A DNA stretch of 64,000 bases from Dactylorhiza incarnata (GCA_033032865.1 JAWHQI010000028.1:10869001-10933000), one strand, 5' to 3'; numbered from the stretch's first letter, positions 19,920 through 32,180 are shown. The notes: generated by a model not told the origin, from the sequence alone. Numbers and translations are program-made.

Positions 19920-21399
19920 TGTTGGAACAACTCTATTACTGATTTGGGCTAGGATCACTATGTTTTAACTAAGGATCAAGTTGACCCCATTGTATAGTTT
20001 AAGGGTCAAGTTTTTAGGCTGTTAGAGTGGCTAGAACTTAAGGAAAATTTAAGTTCTCAATGTTCGACAAATTGCGAGTGGCGTTCGACGAATGTCTAGC
20101 ATCGTTCGACGAATTGTTCTCAGCAGACTGAAGTATTATAGCCAGTCCCAGCGCTCGACATTCTCTGAGCAGCATTCGACAAATTCCAGGCAGCGTTCGA
20201 CGAATTCCAGCCAGAGCTCGAAAAATTCTGTATTAAAGCTCAGTTCGACAAATACAAGTCCAGATTATTTATATCAGTTATTTGTCAACACTCTGAAGAC
20301 AGATCGACGACTTTAACAGATCCATTCAATATATTTGGACGTATTCAAGACAGTCAAGTAAGGATATCATTTTCTTTAAATATATTCCTTCTTTCCTTTG
20401 TTCCATGACAAAGATAGCCGTTGACAATTAATGCAATGGAGTATTTCACGGCTAAGGAATTAAAGGACCTGCCGAAGTCGTTTTGTCTTTGTTGTCATTC
20501 CAAGAAAGAATTAAAGTCAGTTTATTCTATTTCCAGAAATAGAATATATCAAAGACAGACATTATTGTCTCAGTGCTCGACAGAATTCAAATATCATTCT
20601 TACAGAATACAGAAAGACAACAACAAGTATAGAGAAAGAAAGAAGAAGAACATTTAGTCTATTATTCTCAGTCTTCTTCTTCTTCCTCAAGCAACACGCA
20701 TCTTCTCTCTGAGAACATCTTCTTCAAGATCCATCTCTCAGATATTTGCTGCAAGTTCAAGTCTTCTAAAAGAGCAACAAGGAATCTGAAGAACCTTTTT
20801 CTTCCAGATCAATCAGCTACAGAAGATTTGTGTCTTTAAGAGAAAGCTTCTCCATCATCTGTCAAATACTTCAATCAGACAGGGGGAGCTTTACAACAAG
20901 TCCACTAGAGTCTTCTCTCAACATCTTGACAGAGAAGAACACTATAACCTTTTTCTCACCTCTCTTGTACAGGGTTAATACTCCCTTCAAAAGTGTAACT
21001 CCCTGGTGGCAAGACACCTGATCAAAAAATCTAGTTGGTTTTGAGCACCTGATCAAAAGCTCTGTGGTGTGTGGACACCTAATCAAAATCACATTGGTGT
21101 TAGGGCACCTGATCAACACTCCTAGTGGACTCCTACCAAGGGTGGTAGAAGAGCGGACTGCCCAGATTTATTGGGGAACCACTATAAATTCCTCGTGTCT
21201 TCTGCGTGTGTTTATTTCTTTGTGTTGTGCTGTGTGCTTTTACTTATTTAGTTTTCTGCTTATATATATCTCTCACACTGTTTACATATATATAACACTA
21301 CTTTAAATCTGCTATAAAAACTAAGGAAAAGTTTTAATACTCTATTCACCCCCCCCCCCCCCCCCTCTAGAGAAACTTAAGATCTAACCTCCACTTTCA
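19920..21399 (+). mobile_element. 5' LTR of C
   Basis: It runs from TGTTGGAACAACTC to CACTTTCA (1480 bp) and is clearly related to the LTR of D at 42495-44287. It has a TTCGACGAA word array at about 20058-20310, a TATA-like ATATATTTGG at about 20325, and a run of 17 C at 21349-21365 in TATTCACCC...CTCTAGAG. The primer-binding site follows directly. Confidence 0.92.
20058..20310 (+). promoter_or_regulatory. TTCGACGAA word array, U3 of C
   Basis: Starting about 140 bp into the LTR, GTTCGACGAAT and variants (GCTCGACATT, ATTCGACAAATT) recur about nine times. The word is an inverted repeat about its central base (TTCG-A-CGAA). The same word occurs in gag of C and D, in the LTR of D and in the unrelated LTR of F. 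Confidence 0.8.
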
Positions 21400-21413
21400 A
21401 TTGGTATCAGAGG
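21400..21413 (+). other. Primer-binding site of C (initiator tRNA-Met type)
   Basis: ATTGGTATCAGAGG lies immediately after the LTR end. TGGTATCAGAG is complementary to the 3' end of plant initiator tRNA-Met and is the usual primer site of Ty1/copia elements. Confidence 0.92.
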
Positions 21414-21510
21414 AAGTTGATTCTTTACAGGCTAACACCTAAATCACAAAGATCAATTAGATCTTAAATTAATTTAGAGTTTTTGTTTATCTATTTTTTG
21501 TTAAAAACTC

Positions 21511-23570
21511 ATGGCACAAAACAAGGAGTACTCAAGCACAAGACCTCCAATGTGCAATCTTAGCAAGTTTGCACTTTGGAAAGCAAGGATTAGGCTTTAT
21601 ATGAACTCTATTGATGAAGAGATTTTCAATGTTATTCTGACAGGGCCTCCAGCACCTACAGCATCAACAAGCACTGAAGCTACAACAGACAATCATGCTG
21701 TCCCACCTCCTGAGTGGACAGAAACTCAAAAGAAGAAGTGCAGATGCTAAAGCCATGAACATTCTAGCTCAAACTATGTCTGATGGCATATTTCAAAAAG
21801 TGGTTGAATGTACTTCAGCTAGAGAAATTTGGATTTCACTAAATAATATGGTTGCAGGTTCTGCAGATGAAAGAAAAGACAGAAGATCACACTTGATCTC
21901 TCTGTATGAAAACTTCAAGAAAGGAGAAACAGAGACAGTGGCTGACATGTATAACAGACTCAGTCTCATAATCAATGAGCTGAAATCTCTGGACAAAGTG
22001 ATATCTATCACTGAAGTAAATGATAAGATCCTAATGTGCTTCCCCAGCACATGGGATTCTAGAATCTGGCCAATCAAGGAAGCCAGAAGTCTCAATGAGA
22101 TTACCACTGAAGCTTTGTTGGGCAAACTCAAATCTTATGAGCAGCTCATCAAATACAGGGAAGCTGAATCATCCACTACATCTCCAGCAATAAAGAAAGA
22201 AAAGAGCATAGCTTTCAAAGCAGCTGATGCAGAAGAAGAAAAGACTCCAAAAGATGAGGAGTTTATGAGTCTCATAGCCAAGAGATTTTACAAAATGGCT
22301 AAGAAGGACTTCAGAAAGAAGGACTTCAGATCAAGAGAAAAGCAAAGGTATGACAAATCAACTCTTAAAGAAGTTATTTGTTATGGTTGCAGGAAACCTG
22401 GACACTACCTGACAGAATGTCCAGAAGAGCAAAAGAAAGAAAAGAAAAAGAAAAAGAAGAGAAAAGAAGCTCCAGCAAATCTTCCTCCCACAAGCACAAA
22501 AAGAACCGAGGAGGATTGATTGCAGAATCCTGGAGTGAAACTGAATCTGAACCATCATCCAGTTCATCTGATGATGATGAAGATAAATCAAATGAAAGTG
22601 ACCATTGTCTGATGGCAATATATGACTCAGGCAGTGAGTCAGAATATGCTTTCTTATCCAGCTCCAGTGATGATGAAGAAGAAAGAACATTCTGCATGAT
22701 GGCTATCAATGCCTCAGGACATAATTCTGATGAGGAAAAATCAGAATCTGAAGCAGAAGATGATGCAGATCAGGTATTATCTCATTTTGATTTTACTTCA
22801 GTTGAATTCAAGGCTGAATTCAAAGTTCTTTGCTTAGTCTTACTAAAATCTGAGAAAGAAATAATCTCACTCAGAAGTAAGCTAGCTGACATGAAAATTA
22901 TAAGTGAAGAAAATATAAACCTTAAAAAGGATTTGGCTGCCTCCAAGGAACATATGTTCTCATTGAGAGCAAGTTGTCTGAAGCCAAAAAGTTTGAAGAA
23001 TCCCTAAATGGGAGAAGCATCAAACTGATGGACATAACAAGCACAGTTAATGCTAGACTTAATAGCAAATTGGGCTTGGATGCCTCATCAAGTGAGCCAC
23101 ATCTGATTAAGAAGAATATATTATCTACACCCATAAAATTCATATCTGCTAAAAGCAAAGAGGCTGTAGAAGCAAATAAAGATGTTTCAAGCAAGTATGT
23201 TAAGAATAAAAGAATTCAGAAGAATTCGTCGAACGAAGCTCGACGAAAAGATTCCAATTTGTCGAACGGAGATCGACGAAAACTGAAAACAGATTTTCAG
23301 TATAGTTATTACATGGACGGCGCTCGACGAAACCATGCACATTCGTCGAACGGCGATCGACGAATTGACCCAAATTCGTCGAACAGAAACTATACACAGA
23401 ATTTTAGGAATTCTAATTCTAAACACACTAAAAATCCTTTTACTGAATGGATTATACCTCCAAGGAGATATCATCCATAAGGCTATAAGGATCAGCCTGA
23501 AATGTCCTTTATCTCTGAATATTGTGGTAAGACAAAAGGATCCAAGGTAGTCTGGGTCAAAAACAACTAG
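21511..23570 (+). pseudogene. gag: Gag of C
   Basis: It starts MAQNKEYSSTRPPMCNLSKF. The capsid region (UBN2-like, WKARIRLYMNSIDEEIF) shifts frame by 1 nt near 21730 and continues through a zinc knuckle CYGCRKPGHYLTEC (about 22380). Further shifts fall near 22500 and 22960. The acidic Ser/Asp-rich middle (SSSSSDDDEDK) and a coiled coil follow. The C-terminal part has SSNGDRR repeats encoded by TTCGTCGAAC...TCGACGAA units at 23222-23385. It ends WVKNN at an amber codon (23568-23570). This is the structural protein of virus-like particles; the shifts make it inactive. Confidence 0.9.
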
Positions 23571-23813
23571 TTTATTTTTGTGTATTTGCAGGTACACAGC
23601 TATCCAAAGATAAAAGAATATTGGTACTTGGATAGTGGATGCTCAAAGCATATGACAGGAAACAAGGCCATCCTAAGCAATTATAAGGCAAAGCTTGGAC
23701 CCAAAGTTATCTTTGGAGACTCCAACTGTGGACAGACAAAAGGGTATGGACAAGTCAAGGTTGGAGCATTCACCTTCAAGGAAGTATCATATGTCAAAGG
23801 TCTCAAGCACAAC
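23571..23813 (+). pseudogene. pol: Protease start of pol in C, cut by element B
   Basis: In frame with the end of gag across one amber codon. TTTGCAG, an acceptor-like site ending at 23591, precedes the first conserved codons. The aspartic protease motif is WYLDSGCSKHMTG, and the frame stops at VKGLKHN, where element B was inserted. The remainder of pol is not present on the other side. Confidence 0.9.
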
Positions 23814-24889
23814 TGTTGGATCGGTCGGCGCCCTTAGAGGGGGGGGGGGGTGAATAAGGGTTTTCAAAAACTTTAGATTATATTTAAAAGACTTTGAATT
23901 ATTGCAAGATTAAAGACATGAAATAAGTTAAGTAAAGCAAAAAGAGAGACAAGCTTTATTAATGATAAATAAGTTTTACAAAACTTGATCTCGATGACGC
24001 TAGAGATCGGGGGCGAATAATCAAAAAGCTCTTTTTGTTTTCTATCCCGACTCGCTTCCCCACGAACCGGTGGCCCTAGCCTTATCCACCCCGGATTCGG
24101 CCTCAAGCCGCTCTAGCCAATCCTTCCCCGGATGTGGCCTCGAGCACCCCCTAGAACTAGCCTAGATCTAGTCGCCAACACGAGGCAAATTTCAGCCCTA
24201 AGTCTACCCCAGACCTAGTCGCCAACACGAGGCAATTTCACTACCGTTTACAATGAAGAAAGAGAAATGAAATAACAAAACCTACCTTAAGATGAACTTC
24301 TGAAGTCGGAGACGAAGATCCGCTGTAGAATCAGCGTTTGTTGAAGCAGACTTCGTCTGGATTCGGCGTGATGGAATTCTCCTTCAGAAATTGGCAGAGC
24401 TTCGCTGGGACCTCAAATTTCGGCTAAGACAAGCCTCTGGAACTCTAGTACTCTCTCTCTGAGGTGTATACAATGGGTGTGTGTCAAAACACAAGGAGAG
24501 GGGGTCCTTTTATAGCCCAAGCGCTACCGCCGGCGCTAGCCCGGATTAGGCAATGTTTTGCGTGGCAGAATCTCCCATCCGCGGCAACCTCTTGCTCTAT
24601 GCCTTAAGTGCGTCTCGCTACCGTCGGCGCTATCTGCTACCACCTGGCGTTATCTCTTTCTAAAAACATAGCCGGAATCGTGTTAATCAACGCTAGCGCC
24701 GGGCGCTATCGATACCGCCGGCGCTAGTGAGCCTTTTCAAATTTTGGTCCCAATTTTGGGGGCAGTCATCAAGAGTACTCCTTGAGTCATATGGACTATG
24801 TTAACCTGCACACTTGAACACACAAGATCAAATACACATAGGATTTGTTATTCTCAAACCTAGGAGATGCGGAAGACCATGTTCCAACA
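23814..24889 (-). mobile_element. 3' LTR of B
   Basis: On the plus strand it runs TGTTGGATCGG to GTTCCAACA. A run of 12 G lies at 23839-23850. The TATA box (minus TATAAAA, 24508-24514) lies directly downstream, in element sense, of GCTAGCGCC/GGCGGTAGC words (24530-24725). A 77-codon open frame in each LTR copy (23873-24106, 32250-32483) is shared simply because the LTRs are copies. Confidence 0.93.
24508..24725 (-). promoter_or_regulatory. GCTAGCGCC word array and TATA box, LTR of B
   Basis: Words such as GCGCTACCGCCGGCGCTAGC and AACGCTAGCGCCGGGCGCTA, rich in the palindromes GCTAGC and GCCGGC, cluster within 220 bp upstream of TATAAAAGG. The right LTR has the same array (32885-33125) plus one extra 18-bp unit. 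Related words occur at 27003-27035 and inside gag at 30506-30541. Confidence 0.8.
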
Positions 24890-27188
24890 AACTCGCCCTT
24901 TTGATAATAACAAATCCATTAATGATAAATCAAAGCATTAATAAATAAGCATGATGAAACTCTACTTGTGTGTGTGTGTGAGAGTGATGACTTAGGATAT
25001 TTATTGATTTTAGCATTTAGAATTGCTCCCCCTAAATACATGCTCCCCTAAGTGAGTGCTCCCCTAATATGTAAGCTATCATCTGAATTTGTCATGTAGG
25101 GTTTATGATAGCAGGTTATATTTATCATGTTAGTTCATGTTAGTTCTCCCCCTTTTGCATTTTATCATGTTAGTTCTCCCCCTTTGTTATTAGCAAAAGC
25201 GGGTAGGGAAACAAAGCACTAAAAATGTGTTAATAAAAGAGAAGGCATGATCGAGCTTTTTAAGTAAATGATAAGGAGTTTTAGAATAGTTTTTTATTGA
25301 AATAGATCAGAGTTATGAGCATTACACAGTTTTCAGAGTTTGTAGCATAAAAGATTTTTATGTTTGAAGTAACCAGTAAAAGTGTTCCAAGGAAATCTAT
25401 CGCTTAATGAAAGATAGGAATTTTTAAGAATAAGTGATGATGCAAAGAGTACAAGATATTAAGTAAGCATGAAAGCGCAAGGTAAAACACTTATATGGTT
25501 AAGATGCGGAAGACTTATAGCAATACAACAAGCATCAAATAGTAATGATAATCCAAAAAAATGAGTTAAAGTTCACAAAAGATGATGTTTTTGTAAATCA
25601 TTTTGTAGTTTTAAATTTGATAATAACCAATCATGAAATAATGTTTTTAAAAAATTCTACAATGGTACTTTAATTTATAATTCTAAAAACATACAAAACA
25701 TTGTAGAACACATGCTAGGTTATCTAGTGCATTTCATAAAGAGAGAGTAATATAGAATTAGCATTAGGATCCAATACTCATGATAAGAAGTATTATGGAA
25801 GATAATGATGTGCACATAAGTGGATTTTTGAGTAGAGTAAACAAATGTTTTAATCAAAAATACAAGTAATATGTAAAGTAAGAAGCACAATAAAACACAA
25901 ATAATTTTACTTCCACGCACTTCAATGCACACAAAAAATGTATAGCTACCAAGGTGCTTTGCACACACAATGCTCATTAAGACTTATCAGGGTGCAAAGT
26001 AGTGCTTGGGGGATCACAGATTTTATTTTGAATTTTGAGACTAGTGATCCGTTGTACTTAAGAGAAAGTGGTTTTTCTTATTTTTGAAAGAAAGATTTGA
26101 TTTGCACAAGACACTTTATTATTCTTTCCAAGGTGCTCAACCACACAATGCTTATTAAGACTTATCAGGAGGTTCAAGTAGTGCTTGGTGGAGTTATCTT
26201 TGTCATTTATTTTATAATTTTGTTTTGTACAAAGTTCTCCGAATACAATTGTTTTGCAAATCAATAGATTTTATGAAAAAACATAACCACTTTTCTTAAT
26301 TTTTAAGAGTGCAAAATAAGGAGTGTAGGTAAGATACTTGTGCAATTTTAATCCATTGTACTAATACAAAACATACACAAGCATTCTTTAGATTAAATAC
26401 ATATGTAGACAATGCCAAAAAAAAGTGAGTGAATAAATATCATTATCAAACATAAAACATTTCTCATACTTATAGGCATGCTAAGCTTGATCCTACACAA
26501 CTTTTAAACTATAATTGGTGCATATTTGAATAGATATATCAAAGCATGAAGAAAGACAATGTCCAAGTAGTTGGAAAAGATAAATTGCAACATTGTAGAG
26601 TTTGTAAAAAATAGATTAAATCATGCTTGATTTTTCACAAGAAAATCATACAGTTTTTTTTTTATAGTTTAAAAAGTTTTATATTTTTGTATTTGATTTT
26701 AGCAAAGAAAAGCATATTTTTGTAATTTTTACTTTTGTAATTTTTATATTTGATTTTTGCATAAAGATGAACTTTAAACAAAGGAAAAACATATTTGATT
26801 TTTTTTGTAATTAAACAAAAGGAAAAACATTTAAACAACACAAGCGAAAAAGAAAAACATAATATTTTTGTAATTTAGTTTTTGTAGTTTTGTATTTGAT
26901 TTTTCAAAAAATAAAGAAACACAGAAGTGCAAAACTAAGTAGAAAATATAGATTTATATATTTTAAGGGATTTTTAGAAATTTAAAAAATACAGAAAATA
27001 GAACATGGACGCTAGCGCCTGCGGTAGCGCTAGCGTGGGAGGCAGTGAACGATTTTTAAGGATTTTGGAGATTTTAATTTTGGATCTTGATTAAGTGTCC
27101 CAATAGTAGTTCCATGCTGAAGTTGCAGATTTTTAGGAGATATTTTGGATGGTTAAAAATGAAGAAAACATGTATTTGTGAGCATGTT
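24890..27188 (-). other. Long AT-rich 3' untranslated region of B
   Basis: About 2.3 kb between the RNase H stop and the 3' LTR, with no credible gene. I looked for an envelope-like ORF, as found in some SIRE elements, and found none. A direct repeat of about 62 bp occurs at 25951-26013 and 26130-26191, sharing CACACAATGCT and ATTAAGACTTATCAGG. The sequence next to the LTR (minus TCAAAAGGGCGAGT) is the probable polypurine tract, with an interrupted purine run. Confidence 0.7.
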
Positions 27189-27724
27189 TTAACTTGAAAG
27201 ATCTAGGACACCTAATTCAAGTCGTAATAAACGAAATCTTGCATCGGGAAGGGGTTTAATAAATATGTCAGCAAGTTGAGAGTCCGTCCCAATGAAGTTT
27301 ACTTTTACCTTTTCTTTCTTAATGTGATCCCTAATGAAATGATGACGAACGTCGATGTGTTTGGATCTAGAATGGTGTACGGGATTATATGTGAGGTCTA
27401 TTGCACTTTTGTTGTCACATTTAAGATCTATGTTTATGAGATGAAATCCAAAGTCCTCTAGTGTTTGGCTCATCCATAACGCTTGTGCACAACAACTACA
27501 AGTGCTATATATTCGGCCTCCGTGGTGGAGAGTGCAACCGAAGATTGTTTTCTACTAGACCAAGCAACTAAAGAGGGTCCTAAAAAATGACATGTACCGC
27601 TAGTGCTATTTCTATCTAGTGAACACCCGGCGTAGTCCGAATCGGAATAACCATGGAACGTGAAAGAGTCATTGTGTGGGTACCATAGTCCTAATTTAGA
27701 TGACCCTATTAGATAACGAAAAAT
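27189..27724 (-). pseudogene. pol: RNase H of B
   Basis: Signatures DSDYAGC, STTEAEY and RSKHIDVRHHF are present, ending LGVLDLSS-stop at 27189. The segment is split by a frameshift between STTEAEYIA and MSQTLEDFGF (around 27470) and by a stop after LKAVK (27725). In TKP the Thr is changed (DIFIKP). Confidence 0.85.
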
Positions 27725-28484
27725 CTATTTTACCGCTTTTAAATGAGATTCTTTTGGATCGGCTTGAAAGCGAGCACATAAACATACGGCAAACATTATA
27801 TCTGGTCTAGATGCACTTAAATAAAGAAGAGATCCTATCATTCCTCTATATAGCGTTTGATCAATAGAAATTCCAGATTCATCTTTTCCTAGTTTTAAAG
27901 AAGCACTCATAGGAGTAGAAGCTTGTTTAAGATTTTCAAATCCAAATCGTTTAAGCATATCGTGAACATATTTTGATTGACAAATAAAAATACCATCAGT
28001 TCTTTGTGAAATTTGAAAACCAAGAAAATATGATAGTTCTCCTACAAGACTCATTTCAAATTCATTTTTCATTATTAAGACTACTTCATTACACAACTCT
28101 TCATTAGTGGCTCCAAAAATGATGTCATCAACATATATTTGTAGAATAATTAATTCGTTATTTTTATGATTAATGAAGAGTGTGTTGTCTGCACTTCCCA
28201 TAACATAACCGTGCTCTAACAAAAACGATGTAAGACGATCATACCATGCACGGGGCGCTTGTTTTAAACCATAAAGCGCTTTTTCTAATTTGTAAACATG
28301 ATTTGGAAATTTTTCATTTATGAAACCGGGGGGTTGTTCTACATAAACTTCTTCTTTAATAAACCCGTTTAAAAGGCAATTTTAACATCCATTTGAAATA
28401 ATTTTATTCTTTTAAAACTCGCAAATGCCAAAAATATTCGTATAGATTCTAAGCGAGCTACGGGTGCAAAAGTTTCTTCAAAAT
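27725..28484 (-). pseudogene. pol: Reverse transcriptase of B
   Basis: The catalytic motif LQIYVDDIIFG lies in the frame 28222-27725, which also has the connection FEMSLVGELSYFLGFQ. Upstream, between 28484 and 28222, the finger/palm part ([24 protein letters not shown]) is recognisable but crossed by several stops after a frameshift near 28370. Confidence 0.87.
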
Positions 28485-29735
28485 CTACCCCTCGATTTGT
28501 GAATAGCCTTGAGCAACTAAGCGTGCTTTATTTCTTACAATCCTAGATTCACCATCAAGCTTATTTTTAAAAATCCATTTTACGCCAATAATTGGATGAT
28601 CAGATGGTCTTTCTACTAAATTCCAAACTTTATTTCTTTCAAATTGTCCTAACTCTTCATTCATTGCCAAAAACCAAAATTCGTCATTTAAAGCGGTGGA
28701 AACATTTTTAGGTTCAATTTCAGACACAAAGCAAATATTTGAAAATGTTTCATGAAGAGAGGACCGAGTTCTTACCCAAGTAGAAGGTTCCCCAATGACT
28801 AGCTCCTTTGGATGATTTTTGGAGAAGTTTAGAATACTTGGAGGTACATATTCATCTTCATTGGACTTCTCCTCCTCTTCTTTGGATGGTTCTTCTTCGT
28901 CGTGCTCCAAGGATGGCAAAGGTTCATCATTGGTACCTGTAGGAAGCTTCTCTGCACATGGAACACACTCATCAAATCTGACATTAATTGACTCTTCAAC
29001 CTTACTTGATTTTTTATTAAATATTCTATATGCTTTACTAGTTGAAGAATAACCAAGAAATATTCCTTCATCGCATTTTTCGTCAAATTTTCCTAAAGAA
29101 TCTTTTGTATTAAGAATGAAGCATTTACATCCAAATACTTTAAAATACGATACGTTAGGTTTCTTTTGATAGTAGAGTTCATATGGTGTGAGAGTTAATG
29201 ATGGGCGAAGCATAACTCTATTCATTACATAGCATGCAGTGCTTACGGCTTCTGCCCCAAAATACTTAGGTAATTTATATTCAGCTAGCATGGTGCGCGC
29301 AAGTTCTTGTATTGTCCTATTTTTCCGTTCTACAACACCATTTTGTTGAGGTGTGCGTGGAGCGGAGAACTCGTGCTTAATACCTAACATGTCACAAAAA
29401 GATTTAAAATTTTCATTTTCAAATTCACCTCCATGATCTGAGCGAATGCATTTTATTTTTAAATCTAATTCATTTTGAATGCGAGTACATAATTTTGAAA
29501 TTTCGCAAAACGCATCAGATTTGGAGGAGAGAAATAAAGTCCAACAATATCTAGAATAGTCATCTATGAGAACATAAGTGTATAATCTACCACCAAGGCT
29601 TGCAGTGTTAACGGGACCAAAGAGATCCATATGAATTAGTTGCAGTGGTTTTGATGTAGAAATATCATTTTTGCTTTTAAAAGATGACTTTGTAAATTTG
29701 CCTTTTGGCATGGAGAGCATAATGAAGATAAATTT
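28485..29735 (-). pseudogene. pol: Integrase core and RT N-terminus of B
   Basis: The long frame contains the catalytic regions HMDLFGPVNTASLGG (first Asp), CIRSDHGGEFEN (second Asp) and PRTPQQNGVVERKN (Glu), followed by FLGYSSTSKAYRIF and a Ser/Glu-rich linker. It ends [17 protein letters not shown] at 28485, within the start of reverse transcriptase. The integrase itself is uninterrupted; the stop and the frameshift from the upstream zinc-binding part disable the polyprotein. Confidence 0.92.
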
Positions 29736-30253
29736 CCATTTAGTTTAGGCAATCCTCTAATCAATTCTCTTTTTGCTAGTTTTAAGATGAGTTTCGTACT
29801 AGCGTGGCCTAAGCGTCTATGCCATAATTCTAATTCATCATTTTTCGTTATAAAACATTTTATAGAAGATTTAGAAAGATCATGAAATGAAACTATGTAA
29901 ACATTATGAATTCTAGGTGCAGTTAATAACACATCTTTTGTTTTAGGATTAACAATCTTGCAAAGGTTAGTGGAAGATTCAAAAAGTACGTCTAAACCTT
30001 TATCACACAGTTGACTTATAGATATTAGGTTATGTTTTAATCCTTTCACATAAAGTACATTTGATATAAGAAAAGATGCGTTACCCACTGTACCAACTCC
30101 CATGATCCTTCCTTTACCGTTATCGCCAAACGTCACTATTCCTCCTTTCTTCTTTTCTAGGCTAAGGAATTTTGCTTTATTGCCCGCCATGTGTTTGGAG
30201 CAGCCTGAGTCCAAATACCACACGTCTTCTGTTTCCTTAGCCTTCCTGCAAAT
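29636..30253 (-). pseudogene. pol: Protease and integrase zinc-binding domain of B
   Basis: In frame with gag across a single amber codon (30256-30254). The protease motif is WYLDSGCSKHMAG. The integrase N-terminal HHCC region starts ELWHRRLGHAS and reads SPCQKA, after which the frame is lost near 29725; integrase continues in another frame. The acceptor-like TTTGCAG directly after the amber codon (30252-30246) parallels C and D. Confidence 0.88.
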
Positions 30254-32143
30254 CTAGAAAGAAGATGAGAGTAAAGATCCGGATACCCAAGAGGTACCAC
30301 CCATAGAGTAAGTGGTTTTCTTAGGTACCCAGATTTGTTTTAAAGATCGTTGTTTTATATTCTTGCAAGAGCCAGACGTGTGTCCAATTTTAAGACAATT
30401 AGCACACGAAATAAAGGGGGTTGAGACCCTTTTCTGAGTTTCTACGTTGCCCTTGCTGGATGATGTTTGTTCATTAAAAAAGGCAGAAGAACTTTTAACA
30501 TTAGAGCTACCGCCGGCGTTAGCAGCTAGCGCCGGGCGGTAGTGTTCACTTTTATATCCGAGCCCGAATTTTCCAGACCCAAAGCATTGATTACCCAGAA
30601 GCATATCCAGGGATTTTTGACCAATCCCGAATTTGTTTATGGCTAAATTGAGGTTGTGATTTTGTTTCTTAAGGAATAATGTATTTTCTTGAACAATCAT
30701 AACACATTTATTTTTAAATCCTTTTTTGTTCTTTTCAATTTGTAATATAGAAGTTTTCAATTTTCTCTCTAAGTCCCCTTTTTCTTTTGCAATGATTTTG
30801 TTTTGTGAAAGGGCATTAGAGTGAGAAACTTCAAGTTCTTTTATCTTAAATAAAGAGTGCTCACATTCTTGACATGAAGCTTTTCTTTTTTCAAGAGAGA
30901 TTAATTTTTTAGTGAGCTTACGATTTTCTTTTATAATAGATTCATTTTCATGATTTAATAAAACAAATTTATCATAAAGTTCTTCAAAGGTAGGAGGAGA
31001 TACCTCAGTGTCGCTAAGAACACTGGTGTCGTCATCGTCGCTTTTGGCCATTAAACACAAGTTTGCTTCCTCCTCGCTACTTGACTCAGAACCGTTTGAC
31101 TCTTCAGAGGAAGAGTCATCCCAAGTAGCGGCCTTCAGCACTTTCTTCCTTTCTTTTGCTTTCTTTTGTTCTTTCCGCTCCTTTTGGTATTTTGGGCACT
31201 GGCTCCGAATGTGCCCGGTTTTTCTGCAGTGATAGCATTCTGGAGGCGGCCTTTCTTCTTCGTCATCGCTTCCTTTTTCTTTCTTTGATGAAGAGGAGGA
31301 TCCCTTTCGTCGAGCATCTTTTTGGAAGAATTTTCGGAATGTGTTCCTTCTTTCTGGATTTCTGATGAACTTCTTGAAATTCTTCACCAGGAGTCCTTCT
31401 TCATCATCATCGTCCTCTTCGATGCACTCCTTCTTTGATGTCAGCTCCAACGCCTTTTTCTTCAGCTCCTTGTTGTATTCATCATGTTGAATTTGTAGTT
31501 CTACCTCATGGGTTTTGAGATTCCCAATGAGATTCTCGATCTGGAGCGTTCTTAAGTTGTGCGATTCCGAGATGGCCGTCACCTTCAGATTGAACATTGG
31601 AGGTAAGGAACGAAGAATTTTCCTCACCAAGTCCCCGTTGGAGTAGGTCTTTCCAAGCGCCTTGGATGCGTTGACGATCTTTGTGAAGCGAGTGTACATT
31701 GAGTTGATGTCCTCTTCTGTGTCCATCCTGAATTTCTCGTATTCAGATTCCAGTTGAAACAGTTTGGCATCTTTCACCTGCGATCTACCTTCGTGAGTTA
31801 CTTCTAATTGATTCTAAATATCATAAGCAGTAGTGCAAGCAGAAATTCTATTAAATTCAGTCCTATTTAGGGCACAATATAAGGCGTTCATTGCTTTTGC
31901 ATTATTTTTACACCTTAATTTGTCGCTATCATCCCATTTATCTTTAGGTTTTAATAATGTTGCCTCTCCCACTAAAGGTTTAGGAGGAGAGTATCTGACT
32001 TCTACCATATTCCAGACTTCTACATCCATCGTCATAAGAAAGCACATCATTCTATTTTTCCAATAGTTAAAATCGGACCCAGTAAAGAGAGGTGGTCGAC
32101 TAATCCCTTGACCCTCCGAGAAAGCGAGATCATGAGACGCCAT
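30254..32143 (-). pseudogene. gag: Gag of B, with two zinc knuckles
   Basis: It starts MASHDLAFSEGQG at 32143. One stop after TAYDI (31814-31816) splits the capsid region; the same frame continues with KDAKLFQLESEYEKF. Features in order: Retrotran_gag_2-like capsid, basic/acidic linker, first knuckle CYHCRKTGHIRSQC, a Ser/Glu-rich part, a long coiled coil, then a second knuckle CANCLKIGHTSGSC. It ends at the amber codon 30254. The GCTAGCGCC words at 30506-30541 encode part of the linker before the second knuckle. Apart from one nonsense codon it is intact. Confidence 0.92.
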
Positions 32144-32180
32144 TGTTCCCGGTTGTTAAGCCGATTGGAACAAAACCGGC

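Larger units (their letters stand above)
19920..23813 (+). mobile_element. SIRE-like Ty1/copia element C, 5' part
   Basis: C comprises a 5' LTR, a primer site, gag and the first 80 or so codons of pol. It breaks at 23813 exactly where element B begins. It lies in the integrase of element E, with left flank gatgg. The sequence right of B does not continue the pol of C but enters the LTR of another element (D). Confidence 0.9.

Noticed and set aside
22358..22709. Two long minus-strand frames opposite gag of C
   Set aside because: Ser/Leu/Phe-rich shadows of the acidic, Ser-rich gag coding strand.
23873..24106. 77-codon open frame present in both LTRs of B (also 32250-32483)
   Set aside because: Shared because the LTRs are copies; the peptide has no recognisable feature and the frame crosses U5.
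24890..27188. Envelope-like gene in B
   Set aside because: Only short frames are open; the one at 25720-25977 is Leu/Phe-rich from AT bias and not preceded by a splice or start context.
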